Counted from the first letter of the stretch, positions 1 to 9,761 are shown. The stretch is DNA of 32,249 nucleotides from FCB group bacterium (GCA_013152315.1 JAADGP010000145.1:1-32249); one strand, 5' to 3'. A program made the numbers and translations. The notes: generated from the letters alone by a model not told the origin.

Positions 1-148
1 CAAAATCAGGTTCACTATATTTTAGGCTGAGTTCAAATATTTCAGAGATTCCGGAATCGAACACCAGGTTACTATTCCTAATCGAATCCGAACTCACCAT
101 CCTGTAGAGATGACATAATAAGATAACAACCATGAAACATACCCGTAA

Positions 149-162
149 GTCCCGTCAGGGAC
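149..162. repeat. Short REP-like hairpin GTCCC-GTCA-GGGAC in a non-coding flank
   Basis: Read directly: gtcccgtcagggac, a 5-bp perfect stem with a 4-nt loop, in a stretch without a credible ORF. Confidence 0.35.
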
Positions 163-395
163 GAGATAGCAGAGGATAGACATCTATAAATGAAAATACA
201 ATAGACCGTATGTTTAAAACCGTTTAATTCGCTTCCTTTGTTGTTAATCCATCCTCAAATAAATAAAAGGAATTATTCCCAAAACCGTTTTACTTTTTCT
301 CCGATCGGAACGGCCGATGAACACCGGGAATCAACAAAAATTATTCTTTCCATTTACCCCGTACAGTAAAGGTCAACGGTAACAGACCGGGTACT

Positions 396-1358
396 ATGAT
401 TGAAAATCACTTAACGGATTGGCTGCTGCAGGGTGACCCCTGGGTCCGGTACCGTACCCGCATCGACCTGTTGGGGCAGTCTCCCGATCATCCCCAGGTA
501 CAACAGGACTATCGTGAAACCTGTGAGCATCCTTTGGTGAAAGGTTTGTTGCGGGACCTGTCCGACTGGCCCGATAAAATTCTGAACAATCACAAAAACT
601 CCGGTCACCCGCTCCATAAACTGGTATTTCTTGCCGATCTGGGTTTGAAACCAGACGTAGCCGACCTGCGGGCAATCATCGCCCGGATAATGCAACATCA
701 GTCCGCGGAAGGCCCCTTCCAGGTAAAGATGAATATCAAACCGGCCTACGGCGGATCCGGTGAGGATACCCTTGCCTGGGCTCTATGTGATGCGCCGCTT
801 GTGTTGTATGCCTTGATGAAATTCGGTTTTGGTGATCATGAACAGGTGCGGGCCGGGTTTGAACATGTGAAAAGCCTTGTTCGGGAGAACGGCTGGCCCT
901 GCGCCGCCGCTCGGGAATTAGGGTCGTTTCGAGGCCCGGGACGGAAGGCGGACCCTTGTCCTTACGCCACCCTGCTGATGGTCAAAGCAATCGCTTTAAC
1001 GGACGATCGGGATGCCGCCCGGGTTGGAATTGAAACTCTCCTTACGTTATGGGAACAAAGCATGGAACGACATCCCTATATGTTTTATATGGGAACCGAC
1101 TTTCGGAAGCTCAAGGCGCCCCTTATCTGGTACGATATTGTCCATTTGGCGGATGTGTTGTCCCGCTGTCCCGATGCGGTGCGGGATAAGCGTTTTATTC
1201 GAATCGCAGAACTGGTTTTTTCGAAGGCGGATGAAGATGGCCGTTACACTCCGGAATCAGTATGGCGGCCCTGGAAGGATTGGGATTTCGGGCGGAAGAA
1301 GGCGCCGTCACGGTGGTTAACGTTGATTATCAAGCGGATCGAACAAAGAATACAATGA
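396..1358 (+). CDS. Hypothetical protein, possibly alpha/alpha-toroid (prenyltransferase/squalene-cyclase-like repeat) fold
   Basis: 320-aa ORF; motifs such as WALCDAPLVLYALMKFG and GSFRGPGRKADPCPYATLLMVKAI resemble toroid repeat proteins. Confidence 0.6.
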   Translation: MIENHLTDWLLQGDPWVRYRTRIDLLGQSPDHPQVQQDYRETCEHPLVKGLLRDLSDWPDKILNNHKNSGHPLHKLVFLADLGLKPDVADLRAIIARIMQHQSAEGPFQVKMNIKPAYGGSGEDTLAWALCDAPLVLYALMKFGFGDHEQVRAGFEHVKSLVRENGWPCAAARELGSFRGPGRKADPCPYATLLMVKAIALTDDRDAARVGIETLLTLWEQSMERHPYMFYMGTDFRKLKAPLIWYDIVHLADVLSRCPDAVRDKRFIRIAELVFSKADEDGRYTPESVWRPWKDWDFGRKKAPSRWLTLIIKRIEQRIQ

Positions 1359-1449
1359 TTTCCCCACCCCGGAGAACCGCGCTGAAAATATTTTATCTTT
1401 CGGAATAAACTCCCTCGGAGCCCGTCCCCGTATTTTTGTAACTTTTGTT

Positions 1450-2868
1450 ATGACCAATATAAAAGATTTAGTGCTTCCCCATAAGGTAGCGTACCAAACT
1501 CTGGTTCGGGCGGGTGAACTGGGAGCCAGGCTTAATCTGGAAACGTACGTGGTGGGCGGCTTCGTGCGGGACCTGTTTTTGGGGCGCAAATTAAAGGAGA
1601 TCGATCTTATGGTGGTGGGTGACGGAATTGCCTTCGCCTGGAAGTTGGCCGATCGCCTGGGCGTGAAAACGATTGTCCCCTTCCGTTTGTTCGGCACCGC
1701 CAAGATTCCCTACCGGGCCATCCCGGTGGAGGTCGCTTCCGCCCGTCAGGAATCGTATGATGATTATTCCCGGAAACCGGCCAAGGTGATTTACACCGAT
1801 TTGGAGGGCGACCTCAAACGGCGTGATTTTACCGTGAACGCCATGGCGATGGATATCCGGCCGGAGAAATTCGGCGAATTGCACGATCCTTATCGGGGAA
1901 TCGCGGATCTGCGCGCCAAGCGATTGATTACGCCGCTGGATCCGGCGGAGACCTTTTCCGATGATCCCCTCCGTATGCTCCGGGCGGCATATTTTGCCGC
2001 CGAACTGGGATTTGATATTGATGAAGCATGCGTGAAAGCCATGCGGGAGCAGGCGGACCGGATTCAAATTGTTTCATGGGAAAGAATAACCGGGGAATTG
2101 ATCAAAATTCTGAAGGCGCCGAAACCCTCCGTTGGTTTGATCCTGTTGCAAAAAACCGGATTGATGCGCTATGTTTTTCCGGAAATCGACGTGATGTATG
2201 GTCTGCGCCAGAGCTCCGATTGGCACCACAAGGACATTTTTTACCATACCATGCAGGTCGTCGATAATGCCGCTCAACTGACGGATAAAATGGAAGTCCG
2301 GTTTGCCGCGCTGGTTCATGATATCGCCAAGCCGCGGACCCGTCGCCTGGATTCCGACAAAGGATATACTTTCTATGGTCATGATGATCTTGGAGCGCAA
2401 ATGGTCAAGCGGGTTGCCCAGCGGATGAAACTGCCGAACGAGTTACGGGATTACCTGATGAAAATGACGCTTCTGCACCTGCGTCCCATCGCGTTGGCGA
2501 AGGAAGGCGTCACCGATTCGGCGGTACGGCGCCTGATGGTGGCCGCCGGCGAGGAAGTGGATGATTTACTCACCCTGTGCCGGGCCGACATCACCAGCAA
2601 AAATCCGCGTTTGGTGGAGAAGTACTGGGAGAATTTCGAACGGGTGGAAAAACGGATGAAAGACGTCCTGGAAAGAGACGCCATGCGGGCTTTCCAGTCT
2701 CCCGTCCGGGGCGATACGATCATGAAAGTGTGTAACCTGCCCCCCGGTAAAAAGGTCGGCGTCATCAAAAAGGCGATTGAAGAGGCAATCCTGGACGGAG
2801 AAATAGAAAACACCTACGACGCGGCCTATGAATACCTGTTGAAGATAAAAGATAAATATATTGAATGA
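1450..2868 (+). CDS. CCA tRNA nucleotidyltransferase-like protein with HD domain (polyA polymerase head domain)
   Basis: YVVGGFVRDLFLGRKLKEIDLMVVGDG nucleotidyltransferase motif, RRDFTVNAMAMDI, and HD motif AALVHDIAKPRTR. Confidence 0.9.
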   Translation: MTNIKDLVLPHKVAYQTLVRAGELGARLNLETYVVGGFVRDLFLGRKLKEIDLMVVGDGIAFAWKLADRLGVKTIVPFRLFGTAKIPYRAIPVEVASARQESYDDYSRKPAKVIYTDLEGDLKRRDFTVNAMAMDIRPEKFGELHDPYRGIADLRAKRLITPLDPAETFSDDPLRMLRAAYFAAELGFDIDEACVKAMREQADRIQIVSWERITGELIKILKAPKPSVGLILLQKTGLMRYVFPEIDVMYGLRQSSDWHHKDIFYHTMQVVDNAAQLTDKMEVRFAALVHDIAKPRTRRLDSDKGYTFYGHDDLGAQMVKRVAQRMKLPNELRDYLMKMTLLHLRPIALAKEGVTDSAVRRLMVAAGEEVDDLLTLCRADITSKNPRLVEKYWENFERVEKRMKDVLERDAMRAFQSPVRGDTIMKVCNLPPGKKVGVIKKAIEEAILDGEIENTYDAAYEYLLKIKDKYIE

Positions 2869-2872
2869 TGTG

Positions 2873-3033
2873 TGTCGTAACGTAGTGGAGATTCCGGTGG
2901 AGCGCAGCGGATGTCGGTGATGCGTGAAACGTGAAACGTGATGCGTGATGCGTGTCGGAGCGCAGCGGATGTCGGGGAAACGTTTTTAAAGATCCGGGCC
3001 AATTTTTGGTTCTTGGAATTTGACTCTTGTCCG
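2873..3033 (-). repeat. Composite intergenic repeat, locus 1: 45-bp core (2873-2917), five 7-bp units (2918-2952), 23-bp deleted core (2953-2975), CAA-type 7-mers (about 2998-3031)
   Basis: Reverse complement aligns without gaps to the 45-bp cores at 6351, 11068, 11141, 11200 and 23190. Confidence 0.85.
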
Positions 3034-3216
3034 CCGGAAGGAAGAATTCCTTTTGAAAAAATTGCCTTTTAATACATAAGTAATGTTTATGATAATTAAT
3101 AGTTGAATTAATAATATTTAATAATAATCAATAAAATATAAAATTAATTAAATAATAAGTTGTAGAAATTCATATTACCTTTTTATTTTCTCCCTCACTA
3201 AATCAGCAGGATTGCA

Positions 3217-3570
3217 ATGAAAATAATTGATTGTCCGGTCTGCCGCGAAAAAATGCTCAGCACGCAATTGTATTGTGAGCATTGTGATATCCTCATTGAC
3301 GGAAAGTTTGAGCATGATCGGTTTGCTTATTTGGACAATGACACGGCCGATTTCCTGGAGGTCTTTGTGCTTGCCCGCGGCAATATTAAGGAAATCGAAA
3401 AGCAGTTGGGGATTTCCTATCCTACCGTCCGGGCCAAGATCGACAGATTGGTGGAGGCCGTTATTGGCATTAAGGAAATAGAAGAACAGCAATTGGCAAA
3501 AGAGCAAAAGGCGAAGGCCGATTCGGAGCGGAAGAGCCGGATTGTAAAATCTATCACCAGGAAGTATTGA
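3217..3570 (+). CDS. DUF2089-like protein (zinc ribbon plus HTH-like region)
   Basis: CPVCREKMLSTQLYCEHCDILIDGKF double CxxC, then FLEVFVLARGNIKEIEKQLGISYPTVRAKID, the DUF2089 pattern. Confidence 0.8.
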   Translation: MKIIDCPVCREKMLSTQLYCEHCDILIDGKFEHDRFAYLDNDTADFLEVFVLARGNIKEIEKQLGISYPTVRAKIDRLVEAVIGIKEIEEQQLAKEQKAKADSERKSRIVKSITRKY

Positions 3571-3586
3571 AAGGAAGGGAAGTTAA

Positions 3587-3904
3587 ATGATTATAGTCAC
3601 AACCCCGGATATCCCGGGAAAAAGAATTGTAAAGGTATTGGGAATTGCCCGCGGAAGTACGATTCGGGCCCGCAATTTAGGGCGCGATATTATGGCGATT
3701 TTGAAAATGTTGATTGGTGGTGAAATCAAAACCTATACCGAAATGATGGCCAGGGCGCGGGAGGAATCCATCGCCCGAATGGAAACGGTGGCGAGAGAAA
3801 TGGGAGCCAATGCGATTGTGAATGTGCGTTTAACCTCGGTTACCGTTCTTTCCAGCACGGCTGAGATCCTGGCCTATGGTACCGCCGTGGTAATCGATGG
3901 ATAA
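3587..3904 (+). CDS. YbjQ/UPF0145 family protein
   Basis: TTPDIPGKRIVKVLGIARGSTIRARNLGRDI...AREESIARMETVAREMGANAIVNVR matches the YbjQ family pattern. Confidence 0.9.
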   Translation: MIIVTTPDIPGKRIVKVLGIARGSTIRARNLGRDIMAILKMLIGGEIKTYTEMMARAREESIARMETVAREMGANAIVNVRLTSVTVLSSTAEILAYGTAVVIDG

Positions 3905-4003
3905 TTTATCCCGCCTGGCGGCATGCGAATTCAGAACTCAAATGGTTTATCTTTGGAACTCCATATTCAAAGTGATGAATAAGCGAACACTGGTTTGAAT
4001 ATC

Positions 4004-4103
4004 GAACAAGGATTAACGAAGTTTGATTTTGGAAGTAATGGAGATTGGAACCAAGGTGTGTCACAGGAACGGTTCAGAAATCATCATTCGGCGTTCCTTG
4101 TTC
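4004..4103. repeat. Imperfect inverted repeat in intergenic region (GAACAAGGATTAACGAA ... TTCGGCGTTCCTTGTTC)
   Basis: Left arm 4004-4020 and right arm 4087-4103 are reverse complements except in the central bases (GAACAAGGA and CGAA shared). Confidence 0.5.
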
Positions 4104-4258
4104 TTAAATCAAAGACCGCGTGATAGTGGGTGGGAAGCAACGGATTCATTTCCAGGTATGATAAACAGGGAATGATCGGAATGGATTGTTTTTAAAATCC
4201 TGACAACCATATTAAACTAAGTAGGTCTAACGTAGTCTTATATTAAAAAGGTAGGTGT

Positions 4259-4969
4259 ATGTTCTTTATCAATAACCTGATTAACCTGTTTGTTTCACCG
4301 AGTCGTTTGTTCGAAACAATAAGGAAACGTTCAAATTGGAAGGACATTCTTGTTCCTTTCGCGATTTTGGTAGTACTGGGTGTCCTTAGCATGGGACTAC
4401 TGAAGGATTTACTGATCGAGGTCCAGCTCAGCCGGGCCGTAAGCCGGATTGAGAACGACAGTCGGATCCCGGTCGAAAAGAAAGATGAATTCATCCTGCG
4501 GATTGAAGACCGGTTTACAAACCCGACTCCGTTTATGAAAACCATAGCGTGGGTAAACGCCGGATTGTCCATACCCATCAGGGTATTGTTCATGGCTCTC
4601 GTATTAATGGTTATCGGAAACGCCATGTTCGGAGGGGCGGTGCCTTACGGGAAATTGGTACACATGAGCGCCTATGTTTATCTGGTTAATATTGTCGAAC
4701 AGGCGGTGAAAGTACCATTGATGCTTAGCCGGTGGAGCGTGGAAGTTTATACCGGGCTGGGTTTACTGGGCCTGGGAGAAAAAGGAAGTTTTCTTCATAA
4801 TTTTTTAGCCGGGATGGACTTTTTCGCGTTTTGGCGGATTGTTTTATTGGCCATCGGGATGGGAATCTTGTACCAACGAGAAACAAAATCGTTTCTATGG
4901 GCGTTAATCGTCTTTTGGATGCTCCAACTGGCGCTCCTCGCCGGACTAAATATGGTTGCTTATTCGTGA
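4259..4969 (+). CDS. YIP1 family integral membrane protein
   Basis: 236 aa, multiple hydrophobic segments; N-terminal LFVSPSRLFETIRKRSNWKDILVPFAIL resembles YIP1-domain bacterial proteins. Confidence 0.75.
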   Translation: MFFINNLINLFVSPSRLFETIRKRSNWKDILVPFAILVVLGVLSMGLLKDLLIEVQLSRAVSRIENDSRIPVEKKDEFILRIEDRFTNPTPFMKTIAWVNAGLSIPIRVLFMALVLMVIGNAMFGGAVPYGKLVHMSAYVYLVNIVEQAVKVPLMLSRWSVEVYTGLGLLGLGEKGSFLHNFLAGMDFFAFWRIVLLAIGMGILYQRETKSFLWALIVFWMLQLALLAGLNMVAYS

Positions 4970-4971
4970 AA

Positions 4972-6306
4972 ATGAAAATTAACACTCTGTTTTTTATTTG
5001 GCTGTTTTCCTTTGCGCTGCTATCGGGACAGACCCTTACCTTGACTGAATGCGTGCAAATCGCGCTGAAAAATAAGGAGACGGTAAAGTCGGCCGTGTTG
5101 GATATTCAGTCCGCCGAAGCGGGCAAACGAAGCGCTTTAAGCAATGTTCTCCCCAGCCTGCGATTGTCTGGGGGATGGAATGAATCCCGATTCCCGGGGC
5201 GGGATTTTACCATTGATCCAGTGACGGGCGAGCCGGTCGGTCTTCCCGGCACCTCCATATCAAGTTTAACAACCTGGTCCAGCGGAGTGGGCCTGAACCA
5301 GGTGCTTTACGACGGTTCCGGTTCCTGGAATCGCATTGCGCAAGCCAAGGAAAATTATCGATTAGCGATTCAGCGTGACCGGCAGGCGCGGATTAATGTG
5401 ATTCGGGATGTCTATCAAACCTTTTATCAGTTATTGAAGGAACAGCAACTGTTAAAAGTGATCCGCCTGAATCTCGACCTGACGGAACAACAGGTGGAAC
5501 TGGTTCGGCGACAGTACGAATTGGGGGCGGTGAAGAAAACCGATCTGTTGAAAGCGGAAGTTCGGGCGGGACAGGCAAAAGTTGATCTGGTTAACCAGGA
5601 ATCCGCGGTAAATAACGCCCTGTTTGCCTTGCGTAACGCCATGGGATTGATTGGTTCCGAACAACAGTTTACAATCAAAGAAACCGACCTTCCGTTACCG
5701 GAACTACCGGACCGGAAAACCGCCTATGAACTGCTACGGGATAACAATCCTGCCCTGCAATCGGCCAAAATTCAACTTAAGCAGGCGGAAATTAATTACC
5801 GGATCGCCCGTGGCGTGCGACACCCGATTGTAAGCGCCAATATTAATTATTCAGCCTCATCGGAAGAGTTAAGCAAATTTGTTCAGGATTTCAATGAATC
5901 CTGGCGTTTAAACAGCAGTATTTCCTTTTCCCTGCCGCTATTTACGGGATTCGATGTTTCCGGCAAAATTCAACAAGCCCAACTGACTGCCATGAAGCAA
6001 CAATATACATACACGACCCTTCGGAATGACCTGATCGTTCAATTGGAAGCGCTTATGGAAGTGCTCCGGAATTATGAGGAGATTATCTCCATCAACGAGG
6101 AAGTATTGGCGGCCGCGGAAGAAGATTTAAAATTAGTGCAGAAACGGTATTCGCTCGGTTCGGCTACGATTCTTGAGGTGTTGGATTCCCAGGTTTCGTT
6201 AACACGCGCCCGTTCCAACCTCGTGACCTCCCGCTACGACGCACGCGTGCAGGAAGCCAACTACCGGGCCGTATTGGGTATTCTTGGTCAGGATATTGAG
6301 GAATGA
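4972..6306 (+). CDS. TolC family outer membrane efflux protein
   Basis: Signal peptide MKINTLFFIWLFSFALLSGQ; LTLTECVQIALKNKETV; repeat LVRRQYELGAVKKTDLLKAE / LVQKRYSLGSATILEVLDSQ. ATG 4972 (or GTG 4966) fits better than the track start at 4831. Confidence 0.93.
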   Translation: MKINTLFFIWLFSFALLSGQTLTLTECVQIALKNKETVKSAVLDIQSAEAGKRSALSNVLPSLRLSGGWNESRFPGRDFTIDPVTGEPVGLPGTSISSLTTWSSGVGLNQVLYDGSGSWNRIAQAKENYRLAIQRDRQARINVIRDVYQTFYQLLKEQQLLKVIRLNLDLTEQQVELVRRQYELGAVKKTDLLKAEVRAGQAKVDLVNQESAVNNALFALRNAMGLIGSEQQFTIKETDLPLPELPDRKTAYELLRDNNPALQSAKIQLKQAEINYRIARGVRHPIVSANINYSASSEELSKFVQDFNESWRLNSSISFSLPLFTGFDVSGKIQQAQLTAMKQQYTYTTLRNDLIVQLEALMEVLRNYEEIISINEEVLAAAEEDLKLVQKRYSLGSATILEVLDSQVSLTRARSNLVTSRYDARVQEANYRAVLGILGQDIEE

Positions 6307-6350
6307 TTATTCCCGCGGGGATAAGTTCGTGTTAAAATCAGCGCCTGATT

Positions 6351-6395
6351 CCGACAGTCGCTCCGTTCTACCGGGATATCCACTTTGTTCCGACA
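6351..6395 (+). repeat. Degenerate copy of the 45-bp intergenic core, locus 4
   Basis: CCGACAGTCGCTCCGTTCTACCGGGATATCCACTTTGTTCCGACA; same 45-nt length as the other cores with no gaps, followed by TGTTTCA. Confidence 0.75.
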
Positions 6396-6463
6396 TGTTT
6401 CACAAAATATTCAAAAGGAAAAAACAGTTTAGTTAAATATATCGCTTGGGAAGGAAATGAACA

Positions 6464-7783
6464 TTGGCTGTAAAACGTAAACGATTATCAAAAAAGACCC
6501 GTTGGATAGTGGCCATCATTGTCCTGGTAATTATTGGTGTTTTTGTTGTCGCGAATTTGAGAAAGTCGAACGGTGATGCCATCCGTGTGGAGACGGAAGA
6601 AGTGTCCCGTCAGACTATCGTTCATAAGGTAAACGCCAGCGGCCGGATTCAGCCTGAAGTGGAAGTGAAGATCAGCGCCACTATCTCGGCCTGGATTACG
6701 GAGATTACGGTTCAGGAAGGGGACTATGTAGAGGTAGGTCAGCTTTTAATAGCGCTTGACGAAAAACAATACCAGGCTTCCGTCGAACAGGCGAAATCTT
6801 CGGTGAAATCCGCAAAAGCCAGGCTCAAGCAGGTTAAGGCCCAGAAAGACCGGATTGAATCGCTGTTCCGGCAGGATCTAGTTTCGGAACAGGAATTGGA
6901 AACCATCACCGCGGAGTTTGAACTGGCTGAGAGCCAGTTGGAACAGGCCCAGGCGGCGCTGGAATCACGCGAAGATGAATTATCCAAGACGCGTATCACC
7001 GCTCCCCAGGCCGGTGTTGTTACCAAAATCAACAAAGAAGTAGGTGAAATGGCCCTCGGGTCGGTCTTTCAGGCGGATGTGTTGATGACAATTGCCGATC
7101 TGAGCCGCATGGAAGTGGTTGTCGACGTGAATGAGAATGATGTGGTTTCGGTAGCGGAAGGCGATACGGCGGAAATTGAAATCGACGCTTTTCAGGATAC
7201 GCTTTTTTACGGAGTGGTAAGTGAAATTGCCCATGTTGCGGAAACTCAGGGGCTTGGCACGCAGGAGCAGGTTACCAATTTTAAGGTTCGGGTCCGGATG
7301 CTGGAAGTACCGGAGAAAATCCGCCCGGGGATGAGCGCCACGGCGAATATTATCACCGATGTGCGTAAGAATGTGCTGGCCATTCCGATCCAGGCCCTTA
7401 CGATTCGCCCGGAAGGAGCGGAAAAAAGGTTGCCCGGTGAAAAAGGGAAACGCAAAGGGAAAAAGAATCCGCGAAAAGGAGGGTCAGGTCCGGGCAATAG
7501 GAACGGAAAACGAAAGATGCAGGAGGTGGTCTTTGTCGTCTCGGATACTTCCGCCAATGTCGATAACCCCAAAAGTCTTGGGAAAAACCAAAAATACGCC
7601 CTGATTCGTCCCGTTAAGGTGGGGATCGCGAGTGAAACCCATTATGAAGTATTAAGCGGTCTGGAAGAAGGAAACGTCGTTATCACCGGCAGTTACAAGG
7701 CGATCAGTCGTGACCTGTATAACAACGCGGTGGTTATACCGGAGGAGAATTTCGCGCCGGGGAAGTACGGGAATAATGAATGA
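6464..7783 (+). CDS. MacA/HlyD-type periplasmic adaptor subunit of an ABC efflux system
   Basis: N-terminal TM; lipoyl-like [49 protein letters not shown]; coiled-coil hairpin; TTG start. Confidence 0.92.
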   Translation: MAVKRKRLSKKTRWIVAIIVLVIIGVFVVANLRKSNGDAIRVETEEVSRQTIVHKVNASGRIQPEVEVKISATISAWITEITVQEGDYVEVGQLLIALDEKQYQASVEQAKSSVKSAKARLKQVKAQKDRIESLFRQDLVSEQELETITAEFELAESQLEQAQAALESREDELSKTRITAPQAGVVTKINKEVGEMALGSVFQADVLMTIADLSRMEVVVDVNENDVVSVAEGDTAEIEIDAFQDTLFYGVVSEIAHVAETQGLGTQEQVTNFKVRVRMLEVPEKIRPGMSATANIITDVRKNVLAIPIQALTIRPEGAEKRLPGEKGKRKGKKNPRKGGSGPGNRNGKRKMQEVVFVVSDTSANVDNPKSLGKNQKYALIRPVKVGIASETHYEVLSGLEEGNVVITGSYKAISRDLYNNAVVIPEENFAPGKYGNNE

Positions 7784-8462
7784 TCTGATCACTCTGAAAG
7801 GTGTTACCCGGGTTTACGAGGTCGGCACGGAGAAAATCCATGCCCTGGCCGGCGTTGACCTGACCATCCGCCCGAACGAGTACATATCAACCATGGGGCC
7901 GTCCGGTTCCGGGAAATCGACGCTCATGAATATTATCGGTTGTCTGGATACACCTACCAGCGGTACGTATGAATTCGAAGGTGAACCGGTTCATAAAATG
8001 GACGATAACCAACTGGCGTCGATTCGCAATCGTAAAATTGGGTTTGTGTTTCAAACCTTCAATTTGCTTCCCAAGCTTACGGCTCTGCGTAATGTCGAAT
8101 TACCGCTTATTTATGCCAATGTACCCCGTGATGAGCGACTGGAACAGGCGGAAAGGGCATTAAGAAGGGTCGGACTGATTGACCGCATGAATCACAAACC
8201 AAACGAACTTTCCGGAGGTCAGCGCCAGCGCGTGGCGATCGCGAGAGCCCTGGTTACCAACCCTTCCGTAATCCTGGCCGATGAACCGACCGGAAATCTG
8301 GATTCGAAGAGCGGCGAAGACATCATGCGTTTGTTCGATGACCTTCATGAAGCGGGGAATACAATTATTTTGGTAACACATGAAGAATACATTGCCAAAC
8401 ACGCTCAGCGGACGCTACACATCCTCGACGGCAAGATTAATGAGGACACGCTTAATGGTTAA
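7776..8462 (+). CDS. MacB/LolD-type ABC transporter ATP-binding protein
   Basis: Walker [10 protein letters not shown], signature [15 protein letters not shown], Walker [16 protein letters not shown] 7776 overlaps the adaptor stop. Confidence 0.95.
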   Translation: MNDLITLKGVTRVYEVGTEKIHALAGVDLTIRPNEYISTMGPSGSGKSTLMNIIGCLDTPTSGTYEFEGEPVHKMDDNQLASIRNRKIGFVFQTFNLLPKLTALRNVELPLIYANVPRDERLEQAERALRRVGLIDRMNHKPNELSGGQRQRVAIARALVTNPSVILADEPTGNLDSKSGEDIMRLFDDLHEAGNTIILVTHEEYIAKHAQRTLHILDGKINEDTLNG

Positions 8463-8543
8463 GAGCGGATCCGTATCTCCTGAAGCCGCAACGGGTTTTT
8501 ATGATATGTTTCGTCCCTATCACCGGTAACACCTGACGTATCC

Positions 8544-9761
8544 GTGTTCAGATTATTTATCGGCAATGTGCGAATCGCCACGGAAGCGATCGTGGCCAAT
8601 AAGGCGCGGACCTTATTAACTACCCTGGGCATTATTATCGGTATTTTGGCGGTAACTCTGATGGGAACTCTGATTTCAGGGCTGGACCGGTCGTTTGAAA
8701 GAAGCATGTCTTTTTTAGGGAGGGATGTATTGTTTATCTCCAAGCATGAATGGTTTGGTAACCAGGAATGGTGGGAAGTCCGGAATCGTCCGGATATTAA
8801 ACTGGATTATGCCGGAAAATTGATGGAGTACTCAAAGTATGTCCGGGCCGTCGCCCCGGTGGTACGGAGACGATTGGAAGTGGTACGCAAGGGGAAAAGT
8901 GTGTCGGATGTGATGGTCGTGGGCACAACTCCGGAGTATACGTTGACATCGACGATCAATGTTGAAAACGGTCGGTTCATCACCCGTGGAGAAGAGCGCT
9001 CGGGGTCGCGGGTTGTCGTGATTGGCTATGATGTGGCCCAGGCGTTGTTTGAAGGTGAAGATCCATTGGATAAAAAAGTCAAGATGGGGCCGTACTCGTT
9101 CCGCGTGATCGGGGTGATTGAAAAGCAGGGGAAATTCCTGGGTCTGTTCAGTATGGACGACCAGGTGATTATTCCTTTAGGGTCTTTTATGCGGTTATTT
9201 TCCCGACGGGGTTGGATGCAATTGAATGTAAAGGTTGATAGTGATCATGTTTCCGAAGCCCGGGATGAAGTGCGGGGCATCATGCGCCGCCTGCGCGGTT
9301 TGCATCCCCAGGAGAAAGATAATTTCGCCATTAACCAGCAGGACGCCTTTCGCAAACAGTACGGTATGATCAAATTGGCGATCGGAGGGACCGGTATTTT
9401 TATCACGATTCTCTCCCTGGTGGTAGGAGGGATCGGTATTATGAACATTATGTTTGTGTCGGTGAAGGAACGCACCCGGGAAATCGGTGTGCGCAAAGCA
9501 ATCGGAGCAACCCGGGCGGTCATTTTGCAGCAGTTCCTCCTGGAAGCGGTATTCATTTGTTTAATCGGGGGATTGACGGGGTTGCTATTGGCTTACGGGG
9601 GTAGCCTGTTGATTGATAAGTATGTTTTTCCTTCCACAATGCCGGTTTGGCTCGCTGTTGTATCCATGGGACTGAGTATGCTGGTCGGCATTATTTCCGG
9701 TCTGGCCCCGTCGTTTAAAGCCGCGCGCCTGGACCCGATTGAGGCCTTGCGTTATGAGTAA
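8544..9761 (+). CDS. MacB-type ABC transporter permease (1)
   Basis: NKARTLLTTLGIIIGILAV, periplasmic core domain, FtsX-like GGIGIMNIMFVSVKERTREIGVRKAIGATR; GTG start. Confidence 0.93.
   Translation: MFRLFIGNVRIATEAIVANKARTLLTTLGIIIGILAVTLMGTLISGLDRSFERSMSFLGRDVLFISKHEWFGNQEWWEVRNRPDIKLDYAGKLMEYSKYVRAVAPVVRRRLEVVRKGKSVSDVMVVGTTPEYTLTSTINVENGRFITRGEERSGSRVVVIGYDVAQALFEGEDPLDKKVKMGPYSFRVIGVIEKQGKFLGLFSMDDQVIIPLGSFMRLFSRRGWMQLNVKVDSDHVSEARDEVRGIMRRLRGLHPQEKDNFAINQQDAFRKQYGMIKLAIGGTGIFITILSLVVGGIGIMNIMFVSVKERTREIGVRKAIGATRAVILQQFLLEAVFICLIGGLTGLLLAYGGSLLIDKYVFPSTMPVWLAVVSMGLSMLVGIISGLAPSFKAARLDPIEALRYE

Noticed and set aside
47-58. Perfect 12-bp palindrome GATTCCGGAATC
   Set aside because: Short, isolated, no nearby gene context in the window; may occur by chance.
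2918-2952. 7-bp tandem repeats considered as a CRISPR array
   Set aside because: Unit length of 7 bp with no spacers and no cas genes; a short tandem repeat, not CRISPR.
4831-4971. N-terminal extension of the TolC ORF from 4831
   Set aside because: Overlaps the YIP1-like gene; a signal peptide starts at MKINTLFF (4972), so the extension is not credible.
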